From positions 1 to 55,970 of the IMG/VR virus record IMGVR_UViG_3300035125_000018: 55,970 bases of DNA; one strand, written 5' to 3'. Both the position numbers and the translations under genes were made by a program. The notes beneath the pieces were generated by a model. It saw only the letters and a program-made list of their open reading frames with translations. It did no database searches and was not told the origin of the DNA. Shown here piece after piece: positions 34,287-41,690 of this stretch (positions are counted from its first letter, which is position 1; the number at the start of each line of letters is the position of its first letter). The DNA comes from a virus.

Positions 34287-34691
34287 CTATATCTGCCGCC
34301 AGTCGTTGGTGGTCAGACCGACGGAGATCCAGGCCGCGCCGACACTGTTCGTGTTGCCGACGAGGATTTCCCCAAGCATAACCGGCTGGTATGCTGTCGT
34401 GGTTGTGGTCGTGTTCGTGTCAACCGTGACCAGGGGGAGCTTGCTTCCACGATACTGCACCGTATCGTCGTCCGCGTTCGAGCCTGTCCCGATCTGACAG
34501 GCGCGATCGGCGTCCACCGAACTCATACCATCGCATGAGCTGAGAGCAATGCTCCCGGTGGAGTCGGCCGAGATCACGGACCCGAAGCCGAGCTTGTGAT
34601 TCTGTGTGCCCTGCTGAACGAACGTGGCCCCGGTCAAAAACCCGACCACCAGCACGCAGATAACCAAGGTGATAACGTGAGCTTTCTTCAT
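34287..34691 (-). CDS. Small signal/anchor-bearing capsid-proximal protein
   Basis: A 134-aa protein beginning MKKAHVITLVICVLVVGFLTGATF, a signal peptide or uncleaved anchor. The mature part is beta-rich, with poly-Thr (TVDTNTTTTTTAY) and a GNTNSVGAAWISVG ending, like head-decoration or small fibre proteins. SD AGGAGAAATTGGAAC. It lies between the major capsid terminator and another hairpin, so its expression is set apart from both sides. The role is unknown. Confidence 0.55.
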   Translation of the reverse strand: MKKAHVITLVICVLVVGFLTGATFVQQGTQNHKLGFGSVISADSTGSIALSSCDGMSSVDADRACQIGTGSNADDDTVQYRGSKLPLVTVDTNTTTTTTAYQPVMLGEILVGNTNSVGAAWISVGLTTNDWRQI

Positions 34692-34742
34692 GTTCCAATT
34701 TCTCCTGTTGAATTGAACTTCTACTGTCCCACCTCGAAAGAT

Positions 34743-34771
34743 CGCCGAGGGAGCGTCATGCTCCCCCGGCG
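34743..34771 (-). terminator. Terminator after the major capsid gene
   Basis: A 12-bp stem (34743-34754 with 34760-34771, one G-T wobble) and a 5-nt loop lie 15 nt after the capsid stop and are followed on the minus strand by ATCTTTC. The U-run is weak, which would allow partial read-through into the fibre block. Confidence 0.7.
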
Positions 34772-34785
34772 TTGCTACTTACTGT

Positions 34786-36339
34786 CTACGCAGGATCGGT
34801 GCAATGGGCGCACCAGGCTCCTACGAGGCCACCGTCATAGGCGCACCATCCACCAGCCTGTGTCGCGGTGAAGGCCACCCTGTAGGTCGGCGCATTGGCA
34901 TCGCTGACAATGATCGCCGCGTCGGAGACATCGGTCGCTCCGGCTGTTCGAACGTCAATGGACTCGCCGGGACCGCAATCCAGCAAACCATCCAGCTCGA
35001 GATCGTACTCGGTAGCGTCGTCGTCGGGCACTTCGCTGTCCACCTTGGCGCAGGCTACGACCGTTTTCAGGTCGCAGTCGCCCTCGAGGCAGACGGTGAT
35101 CGGGAGCTGCGTGCAGCGACGGTGCAGGAACAGAACCGCGTCCGTGCTGTACTGCAGAGGTTCGGGAGCGATCCGGAACCGTGCGAAGAAGAAGCCCTTT
35201 TCCCGAAGGATGTTCTCGCAACGGTCCTGAATGTTGATCCAGTGGAACTCACCCATGTTGTCCGCGGGATCAAAGTCGTACGCGCCGGCCAACCGCGAGG
35301 GGTTGCTCGGAGGCACAAGGGCCTGGTAGACGTTCTTGAGGAACACCACAGAGATCTCGAAAGGCGCCATGATGTATTCCTCGGAGATGTTGACCGCCTC
35401 GCCGATCGTGGTCGGGGAGGTTTCGAACGGGAACACTCGCTCGAGCCGGGTTCCGTCCTCGCTCACCTTGAAGCGCGGCGTGCAGGCGTCATGAACGTGC
35501 GCCCACCCACGGTACGATTGCACCGTGCCGTACCCTTCGATCAGGAAGTTCTGATCCACGTACCGCATATCCGTGTTCGCGGTCGGATCGTTGCGGATGA
35601 TCTCGGTCGAGGTTTCGGGGCTGGTGATCAGCGCGAACTGCGGCATCCCGTTCCGCATCCCCATGGAGGCTTCGGCCGCCTGCCGGAAGAGATACTGGTA
35701 GATCCTGTCGAGGATCGGCTGCGTGAGCGTTCCGATTGCATCGAACCCGCCTGCCGGGACGGTGATGTAGCAATCGCCCAGGTTCATCGTGAACTCCTGC
35801 AGGCCGAGTCCGTCCGGGCTGTTGCTGACAAGGTACTTCGTGCAGAAGTCCATGTAGAACTCACGCTCGATCTGCTCCCACTCGCCGAGCGTGACATTGG
35901 CGAGCATCCCGTAGGTCAAGCGGAGCTGCTTCTCGAACTGCCACTTGAAGAGGAGATCGTTCAGGCAGATGTCGAGAGTCCTGCGCGTGGCCTGATACAG
36001 CGTGTAGGACTTTTCCTCGAACCCGTAGTTGATTACGGGCGACTCGTAACGGCACGCATCGTGCCCCGGATCGTCCTGACCGTTCGTGCCGGCCGGACGC
36101 GACGGTTCGACCACGGACCAGGATGCACCGCAATCCTGAATGGCCGTGCCGCCGTAGAAGGTCTGTGATTTCTTGACGTAGCCTTCGCCGTACTTGAACG
36201 TTCCGCGACCGACCTTCGAACGGTAAAGGGAAACGTACTTCTTGGTCTTGTCGGCAATGACCGGGTTGATGTACTGCACGGCGTCAATGAAAGCCTGATT
36301 GAGCACTTCCACATCGCAGGGGGAATCGGATCCAAACAT
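34786..36339 (-). CDS. Major capsid protein (candidate)
   Basis: A 517-aa protein in the classic head order portal, small gene, scaffold, capsid. It begins with a VEVLNQAFIDAVQYINPVI helix and a YVKKSQTFYGGTAI segment, with HK97-like mixed alpha/beta character (QFALITSPETSTEIIRND, MRYVDQNFLIEGYGTV). The last 90 residues are a Cys- and Asp-rich extra domain (about 430-517) that may project from the shell. The gene has its own TTGACG promoter, a structured leader, a strong SD (GGAGG) and its own terminator, all signs of high expression. The fold is inferred; the position is the main evidence. Confidence 0.8.
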   Translation of the reverse strand: MFGSDSPCDVEVLNQAFIDAVQYINPVIADKTKKYVSLYRSKVGRGTFKYGEGYVKKSQTFYGGTAIQDCGASWSVVEPSRPAGTNGQDDPGHDACRYESPVINYGFEEKSYTLYQATRRTLDICLNDLLFKWQFEKQLRLTYGMLANVTLGEWEQIEREFYMDFCTKYLVSNSPDGLGLQEFTMNLGDCYITVPAGGFDAIGTLTQPILDRIYQYLFRQAAEASMGMRNGMPQFALITSPETSTEIIRNDPTANTDMRYVDQNFLIEGYGTVQSYRGWAHVHDACTPRFKVSEDGTRLERVFPFETSPTTIGEAVNISEEYIMAPFEISVVFLKNVYQALVPPSNPSRLAGAYDFDPADNMGEFHWINIQDRCENILREKGFFFARFRIAPEPLQYSTDAVLFLHRRCTQLPITVCLEGDCDLKTVVACAKVDSEVPDDDATEYDLELDGLLDCGPGESIDVRTAGATDVSDAAIIVSDANAPTYRVAFTATQAGGWCAYDGGLVGAWCAHCTDPA

Positions 36340-36349
36340 GGTGTTACCT

Positions 36350-36414
36350 CCAAAGAAGTTTTCAACGAACTATTCCGCTGAGTGTAACGCTGGACTCAGC
36401 CCGCGCTTCTTTGG
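36350..36414 (-). promoter_or_regulatory. Structured leader of the major capsid mRNA
   Basis: In the leader, CCAAAGAAG (plus 36406-36414) can pair over 9 bp with CTTCTTTGG (plus 36350-36358). Inside is a hairpin with a 7-bp stem (36377-36383 with 36394-36400). The outer helix ends in the first two bases of the capsid SD (GGAGG). It could control translation or protect the mRNA. Confidence 0.5.
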
Positions 36415-36473
36415 CCTGTAACACCGGCCGTGCGCTATCACATAACGCTGTGAGTGCGATTCATGGTGAGAGA

Positions 36474-36503
36474 ACGATACCTCACTTAACCGAAAATCGT
36501 CAA
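36474..36503 (-). promoter_or_regulatory. Promoter of the major capsid gene
   Basis: On the minus strand, TTGACG (36498-36503) and TATCGT (36474-36479) are spaced by 18 bases, a plausible sigma-70 promoter. It would give a leader of about 130 nt before the capsid ATG. It lies just past the scaffold stop, at the only long gap in this part of the operon. Confidence 0.55.
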
Positions 36504-36515
36504 GACTTTTTTTTC

Positions 36516-37751
36516 TCAGCCGTAGGCTTTGGTGCTTCCGGCCACGGCAGCCACGGCATCATCCACGCTCATGGATCCTGAAACCTGCTTCTTTGCAGGG
36601 GTTTGCGGAGCCTTCGCGTCCACCTTTGGGATCGCGATATTCCGGTCCTTGAGGACTTCCTCGAGATGGACCCGCTGTGCTCTTTCTGCGAAGAACATCT
36701 CTTTATACATCGGTACGAGGGCCGACGCTGCAAGCGCCTTTGCATGGACCGCAGGATCGTCCGTGGCGAACACAGCCTCGATCTTCTTGTTCAACGCCTC
36801 GACGGATTCATTCCACGCATCGTTACCTTCGACCTTCTGAAGCAGGATCTCTTCTTCGGCCAGAGAGGTAACTGCCTCTTCTCTTTTCTCGGCCTTGAGT
36901 TGATCAAAGGCGGCCTGCGACTGACTCACCGTTTCGGTGTTCATCTGTTGCAACACGGCTTCGTGCTGATTCAGTTCCGCATCCCGAGCGTTCTCGATCA
37001 TATCGAGCTGAGAGAACATCGGAATGAGAGTGGCGACTGCAGCCTGTTGAAGTTCCTCGGGGAGCTGACTGGCGAGAAAGTCTATCCGATCCTTCGCTCC
37101 GATCTGTGCCGCGAACGCGATAACTTCCTCTGCGTTCAAGTCCTCGACGTTGTAACTCTCGAGCGTAGACTTCAGGTTCTCCGTGATCGGATTCGTCTGT
37201 GCATCGTACTTCGCGACGAACCGGGGATCCGCTTCGAGATTCAGCTTTCCGATCGTGTCCAAGAGCTGAGTCTTTTCTTCCTGCCACTTCTTTGCGGCTT
37301 CAGTCTCATCCCCAGGAGCAGCTTCGAGTTTCTTTTCGAGCTCGGCTGCCTTGGCCTGCAGAGCCTCGTACTCTTTCGTGACACCGTTCAGCTTGTCACG
37401 CATCTTCGCGAAGTTCGGCCGGACCTTCTCATCGAGTTCTTCGAGCTTGACCGCGTTCGGATCGAAGTCGTCGTCGTCCTTCTTGTCGTCGGGCTTCTTC
37501 AAGAGCGTATCCGGAATCGGCGGCGGTCCCGGAGGCGGCTCGTCAGATTTCTTTGGAGGGGGCGCAGGCTCCTTCGCCGGCGGTGTCGGTTGCGGCTGAG
37601 GCTCGCCAGGTTTCGGCTCCGGAGGCGGCTCGCCTTTCGGACCCGGTTCCTGAATCATGTTGTCTGCCACCCCCTTGAGAGTGTTCTGTATATCCATCTT
37701 TGCGACGGGCGTCTGATCCTGTGGTGCTTGTGGTGCTGGTTCTCCTGCCAT
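36516..37751 (-). CDS. Scaffolding protein (candidate)
   Basis: A 411-aa protein from ATG 37751, overlapping the previous stop as TGATG. Residues 1-90 are Pro/Glu/Lys-rich and disordered, followed by an acidic DDKKDDDDFD patch. Coiled coils cover about 105-165 and 235-300, and a helical C-terminus ends basic. An acidic, coiled-coil protein directly before the major capsid gene is the usual scaffold. The GTG three bases upstream is a less likely start because of SD spacing. Confidence 0.7.
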   Translation of the reverse strand: MAGEPAPQAPQDQTPVAKMDIQNTLKGVADNMIQEPGPKGEPPPEPKPGEPQPQPTPPAKEPAPPPKKSDEPPPGPPPIPDTLLKKPDDKKDDDDFDPNAVKLEELDEKVRPNFAKMRDKLNGVTKEYEALQAKAAELEKKLEAAPGDETEAAKKWQEEKTQLLDTIGKLNLEADPRFVAKYDAQTNPITENLKSTLESYNVEDLNAEEVIAFAAQIGAKDRIDFLASQLPEELQQAAVATLIPMFSQLDMIENARDAELNQHEAVLQQMNTETVSQSQAAFDQLKAEKREEAVTSLAEEEILLQKVEGNDAWNESVEALNKKIEAVFATDDPAVHAKALAASALVPMYKEMFFAERAQRVHLEEVLKDRNIAIPKVDAKAPQTPAKKQVSGSMSVDDAVAAVAGSTKAYG

Positions 37752-38059
37752 CACTTATCCTCCGCGTTCTTTTTGTTGGGAGCCTCCGGTTTCGCGCCGT
37801 AGGTTTCCCGTAGTTCTTCCATGGCGCTCGGATCGAGTCTACCCAAAGCCTGAAGGGCGTCGAGCAAGAGCCATGAACCGAAGTTTTGGCCAAGACAAAA
37901 CTCCGAGGTTGATTTGTTGAGCTTATCGGCATCGGGAACGGCTGGCCGACAGTACAACTCACGCAGTACACCAATACCGATCTGTACCGCATCAGACTGG
38001 ACTGCCTTCTGGTAGTCGGCTACCAACGACTCGTTCCCCAGGAACTCCTGTAGGGTCAT
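37751..38059 (-). CDS. Hypothetical protein between portal and scaffold (102 aa)
   Basis: A small, mainly helical protein (MTLQEFLGNESLVADYQKAV, FGSWLLLDALQALGRLDPSAM) with two Cys. The stop overlaps the scaffold start. Its place suggests a minor head-assembly role. No family is recognised. Confidence 0.6.
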   Translation of the reverse strand: MTLQEFLGNESLVADYQKAVQSDAVQIGIGVLRELYCRPAVPDADKLNKSTSEFCLGQNFGSWLLLDALQALGRLDPSAMEELRETYGAKPEAPNKKNAEDK

Positions 38060-38075
38060 TCGCGTTCTCCTACTG

Positions 38076-40424
38076 TTAACCGGTCGCGGCCTTAGCTGAC
38101 TTCAGGGCGATCTCGTTTTCCGCGAGTGCCTGCTTCAGCCGCATACCGTGAATTGCTTTGGCTTCTCGAACCTGCTGATTGTTCTGCTCCTTGAGGATCC
38201 GGAGCTGGAGATCCGCGTTGATCTTGGCAAGCTCGACTTGGAGCTTCTGATCTTCGGCCGCCTCCATGGCCTGCTGGACTGCACGCTGCTGTGCCTGAGC
38301 TTCGGCCTGCCGTTGCTGTGTGAGCTGCCTGACCTGACGCTCGACCGCAGAGTACAGCTTGACGAGCTGGTTGAACTGTTCCATGTACGAGTTGTACTCG
38401 TTCACGCGGGCCGGATCCTGAGCCATGAAGTCAAGGTGCATGGCAGAGTGATTCAGAGCCACGGTCAAGTACTGGTACAGCTGCTCGAGATCGCCACGGA
38501 AGGTTCCTTGGATATACGCATCGGCAATCTCCATCAACGGCCTCATGTGAACCAACAGGTGAATAACATGGGGCTGGTCAATTCCCACGATCGTAGGAGT
38601 GCCTTCCTGATGATCGTTGTTCTCAAGGCCGGCAAGCGTGTGCTCGGACGTCGGAACATCGTTCCGGTTCACAATGGGCTTGTACCGATCCACGCCGCGC
38701 TGACCTGCTCTGGCCCACACGTAGTCGCGCACGGCATTGTCCTTGCCGACTTCATCGAAGTACGGAGCGATGCTCAAGATCTCGGCCGAGATCAATCCCT
38801 TCATGACCGGGGATCCATAACCGATCGCGCGAGCTGCCGTGATCTTCAACTGGTCCGGCTTGAGAAGATCCTCGGGAACTCCACGATCAATACACCGTTT
38901 CCGAAAGGCTCTGGCTTCCTTTGCGCCGGGGTCTATATCGTTGACCGTATTCTTGTTCAACGCTCTCCTGAGAACTTCCTCGAAGAGAGAATCGAGCTGC
39001 GCGTAGTACATCGTGATATCGCCGCGCTCGAGTCGCGCCTCGTTCGTGATGCGATCGCGTTCCTCGCCAAGCGTCCGGGCCTGCGGAGTTTTCTCGGAGT
39101 CTATGACATCGGGAACCTGCAGCCCGACATTCCTGTTGATCCCTACATCGAGGACGTTCTTCAAACCGAGAAGCAGATTGATGTTCGCCTGATAGGATCC
39201 GTGGTTCATGATGTTGTAGCCGGAAGGCACAACGGAGAATGGGCCAACGCGAGTCAGACGGATCCGTTCCTTCTGAGCTTCGTTGGAAGGCTGCAGGAGA
39301 ATCGTGGCCGCGGCCATGCCGCCATCAATCATCGTGTTCATCATCCGATCGTTGAGAACACAAGCGGCAAACACTTTCGGCCCCAGGCCGCGAACGCTGT
39401 GATAGGTCCCTTCGCCGATATTCAGGAAGAACAGTCTCAAGGCATTCTTCCAATTCTCGTACCGATCAATCTTCTTGAACAGGAACTTCCGGGGATTGTC
39501 GTTCTTGTCCTTGTTGTACTCTTCATCCTCGGGAATGATGTAGTGCGTGATCTTCCCGTTGTACTCCTTCACGTAGACATGGGCGGCCTTGATCTTCTGC
39601 TGGATCGCATACGTGTAGTACAGATCGTTGTCCTTGATCCGCTGCTGAAGAGATTCCCATTCCCCGACTTGAAAGTTGTCCTTGATATCGGTCGAGTTGT
39701 TCACGGAGGCTATCAGAAGTTCGATGATCAGCTCCGTATCCCAACCGGCATCCTGAGACTTCTGCTTCGTTTCATCGTCCTTGACCTTCTCGAAGAGTTC
39801 GTGAACGCGGTAGTCCGTCCGAATAGCCATGAGATCGAGGTCGCCGATCGTAGACTTCGTTTCATCGGGAACAAGAAAGGATCCAACACGCGCCGCCTTA
39901 AATCGCCAGTCAACTTCATCTTCCCAATAGCAGTTTCCGATTCCCCAAACCACAAGCTGCTCTTGGTGCAGGAACATCGTATACAGGAAATCTTCCCAAT
40001 CACGGAGCATGGTCGTGAACTCTTCCGCGATGATCTTTCCGTAGTCCGGATTCTCGACGCCAAGGAGAGCCTGCCGTATCGCCTCGGAATACTTCGGGGT
40101 CTTGATGTCAACAAGGGTTTCGACTTCCATCACCAGCTCGTAGTAGCTGGACTTCCGCTTATCGCGGATCTGTTCGGCCTGCCTGAAATTCACGTTCGAT
40201 CGGGAAGCCTGGCCGAGCCTCTTCAGCTCGTTCTCGTCGTAGGGAGGGTTGCCATCAATCTGGCCTTGGATGATCGCCCGCTTTCGCGAACGCTGGTCGT
40301 CGCGCTTCACCATCCTGTTGAGGATGTCCCACGCGGCCTTCGGAGAGTTGATACGTGACTTCGGCGGCTTGCCTGTCTCGGAAAGGGGTTGGAGATCCGT
40401 ATCGGTCTTTTTCTCTTCAGCCAT
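38076..40424 (-). CDS. Portal protein
   Basis: A 782-aa protein from ATG 40424 (AGGAG seven bases before). The wing and stem layout is visible: KSRINSPKAAWDILNRMVKRD, a SNVNFRQAEQIRDKRKSSYYELV region, a mid part with YENWKNALRLFFLNIGEGTYHSVRGLGPK, then NVGLQVPDVIDSEKTPQARTL. The C-terminal 130 residues form a long Gln-rich coiled coil (barrel-like), as in podovirus portals of this size. The protein forms the dodecameric ring through which DNA enters. It lies between the terminase and scaffold genes. A stable hairpin sits in its leader. Confidence 0.82.
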   Translation of the reverse strand: MAEEKKTDTDLQPLSETGKPPKSRINSPKAAWDILNRMVKRDDQRSRKRAIIQGQIDGNPPYDENELKRLGQASRSNVNFRQAEQIRDKRKSSYYELVMEVETLVDIKTPKYSEAIRQALLGVENPDYGKIIAEEFTTMLRDWEDFLYTMFLHQEQLVVWGIGNCYWEDEVDWRFKAARVGSFLVPDETKSTIGDLDLMAIRTDYRVHELFEKVKDDETKQKSQDAGWDTELIIELLIASVNNSTDIKDNFQVGEWESLQQRIKDNDLYYTYAIQQKIKAAHVYVKEYNGKITHYIIPEDEEYNKDKNDNPRKFLFKKIDRYENWKNALRLFFLNIGEGTYHSVRGLGPKVFAACVLNDRMMNTMIDGGMAAATILLQPSNEAQKERIRLTRVGPFSVVPSGYNIMNHGSYQANINLLLGLKNVLDVGINRNVGLQVPDVIDSEKTPQARTLGEERDRITNEARLERGDITMYYAQLDSLFEEVLRRALNKNTVNDIDPGAKEARAFRKRCIDRGVPEDLLKPDQLKITAARAIGYGSPVMKGLISAEILSIAPYFDEVGKDNAVRDYVWARAGQRGVDRYKPIVNRNDVPTSEHTLAGLENNDHQEGTPTIVGIDQPHVIHLLVHMRPLMEIADAYIQGTFRGDLEQLYQYLTVALNHSAMHLDFMAQDPARVNEYNSYMEQFNQLVKLYSAVERQVRQLTQQRQAEAQAQQRAVQQAMEAAEDQKLQVELAKINADLQLRILKEQNNQQVREAKAIHGMRLKQALAENEIALKSAKAATG

Positions 40425-40444
40425 GTTCACTCTCCTGAGTTACA

Positions 40445-40505
40445 GAGGGGAGATCCCGAAGAAGAAGCGGGACCAGCAACAATCCCAGGAGTAGGATCTC
40501 CCCTC
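40445..40505 (-). promoter_or_regulatory. Structured leader of the portal gene
   Basis: A perfect 12-bp inverted repeat (GAGGGGAGATCC at 40445-40456, GGATCTCCCCTC at 40494-40505) with a 37-nt loop lies about 6 nt before the portal SD region. A competing small hairpin (CCCG 40455-40458 with CGGG 40468-40471) shares two bases with it. There is no U-run on the minus strand, so it is more likely a processing or translation element than a terminator. Confidence 0.5.
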
Positions 40506-40519
40506 AAATTCAAACCGAC

Positions 40520-41062
40520 TCAGAAGGGATCTTCGGGAGTCGGCGCTTCAGTTTTCGTTTCAGTACCTTCCGGCTTCTTGTCAGCCTCAGCCGTGGCCGG
40601 GGGTGACGCTGGTTCCGGTGCTGTGCCACCTTCGCTCGGTGAACTCTCGCTCGATTCGGGCTGCGCGTTCTTCGGGGGACTCGCTGGAGCCTCTTGGGGC
40701 GGCGGCGCCTCCGATGTTCGGGGGGCTGAATCGGTCGGAGGCTGCGGGGTGTCTTGGCCGGACAATGCTTCCTTGCCGCCGGCTACCGGCAGCTCCGACG
40801 GCTTGACTTCTTTTGGGAGTGGCTTCTTGGGATCCAGACCTTCGAGAGTGCGCTTGAACATACTCTCGACAATGGGATTGACCTTCTTACCGGCCAGCTC
40901 CGCCACAGCATCCGCCCTTGTGGCTCCCTGGCCCCACGCGCTTGAGGTCCATTCCTTTCCGTCCTTTACGAACGTTAGCCGTGCGATAACTCGGACCACG
41001 GCTCCGTCCGCCTTTTCCATGAGCTGTATTCTTACGCTCGCTTCTACCGTTGGTAGATCCAT
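40520..41062 (-). CDS. Protein with compact N-domain, disordered linker and SSB-like tip
   Basis: A 180-aa protein with SSB-like build. Residues 1-75 are a beta-beta-beta-alpha domain (ASVRIQLMEK, VVRVIARLTFVKDG, then WGQGATRADAVAELAGKKV). Its G-x-G...A...A helix start recalls a double-stranded-RNA-binding domain. Residues 80-170 are Pro/Ser/Glu/Ala-rich and disordered, and the chain ends TPEDPF. No OB fold is obvious. SD AAAGGACG lies before ATG. It overlaps the end of the upstream gene by 176 bases in another frame. It may be the phage's SSB substitute, but this is inference. Confidence 0.6.
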   Translation of the reverse strand: MDLPTVEASVRIQLMEKADGAVVRVIARLTFVKDGKEWTSSAWGQGATRADAVAELAGKKVNPIVESMFKRTLEGLDPKKPLPKEVKPSELPVAGGKEALSGQDTPQPPTDSAPRTSEAPPPQEAPASPPKNAQPESSESSPSEGGTAPEPASPPATAEADKKPEGTETKTEAPTPEDPF

Positions 41063-41690
41063 GTTCGCGTCCTTTCTTCACTATTTTCAGTTTCCAACAA
41101 TGCTCAGGATATCCGGAAGCCTTCTTCGTAGTCTCGATGATGGTCTGCTCATCTATGAACACATGAATCTGATTCAGTACCCCGCAGATACCACAGGCCA
41201 TCAGCTTATCATCGTGTGCAGTCCTCCTTCCACGTTTGAGATTTTCGATAATGCTCCGAACACCCCGGCAAGACATACAGCCAGCGAAAGGAAGGTTCTT
41301 GGAGCAGTCCCTACAGACTGCAGCTCTGGCATTGGCAACTCTCGTTTTAACGTTTGAACGGGAGGCACGCTGCATGATCCGATGAATAAGCATGGTCGCT
41401 CGGACTGCTGACTCAGCCGTTTTGTGAGCAGCGCCATACCGTACCGTTCGTCCTCGCGAGTCTTTGCAGATCCCCGCCGGCATTTTTCCGCAGAGCCAAT
41501 CTTCAATACGCTCGGGAAGATCATCAGGGATGGGGAGCTTATTCGAGGTCCGGTGGACTGTGACCTTCTTGACAAGGCGTGCCATATCCGGTGCAGAAAA
41601 CTTCTGGTTCGTGTCCGAGTCAACGTACCTAAACCCCCCTGGCGGCGTCACATTCTTTCTGGCCAGCTTTAACATGGCGGTTTGTATCAC
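40887..41690 (-). CDS. Cysteine-rich hypothetical protein after the large terminase
   Basis: A 267-aa frame. The GTG start shares bases with the terminase stop (GTGA); ATG 41675 is an alternative. The central part FSAPDMARLVKKV, LPERIEDWLCGKMPAGIC and the zinc-like CRDC, CMSC, CGIC pairs look like a real protein of a phage type seen near terminases. The last 58 residues (Arg/Gly/Lys-rich) overlap the start of the 180-aa gene and look like out-of-frame extension. The function is unknown. Confidence 0.6.
   Translation of the reverse strand: MIQTAMLKLARKNVTPPGGFRYVDSDTNQKFSAPDMARLVKKVTVHRTSNKLPIPDDLPERIEDWLCGKMPAGICKDSRGRTVRYGAAHKTAESAVRATMLIHRIMQRASRSNVKTRVANARAAVCRDCSKNLPFAGCMSCRGVRSIIENLKRGRRTAHDDKLMACGICGVLNQIHVFIDEQTIIETTKKASGYPEHCWKLKIVKKGREHGSTNGRSERKNTAHGKGGRSRGPSYRTANVRKGRKGMDLKRVGPGSHKGGCCGGAGR

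Noticed and set aside
21790-34691. Diversity-generating retroelement acting on the fibre genes
   Set aside because: No reverse transcriptase and no template/variable repeat pair was seen.
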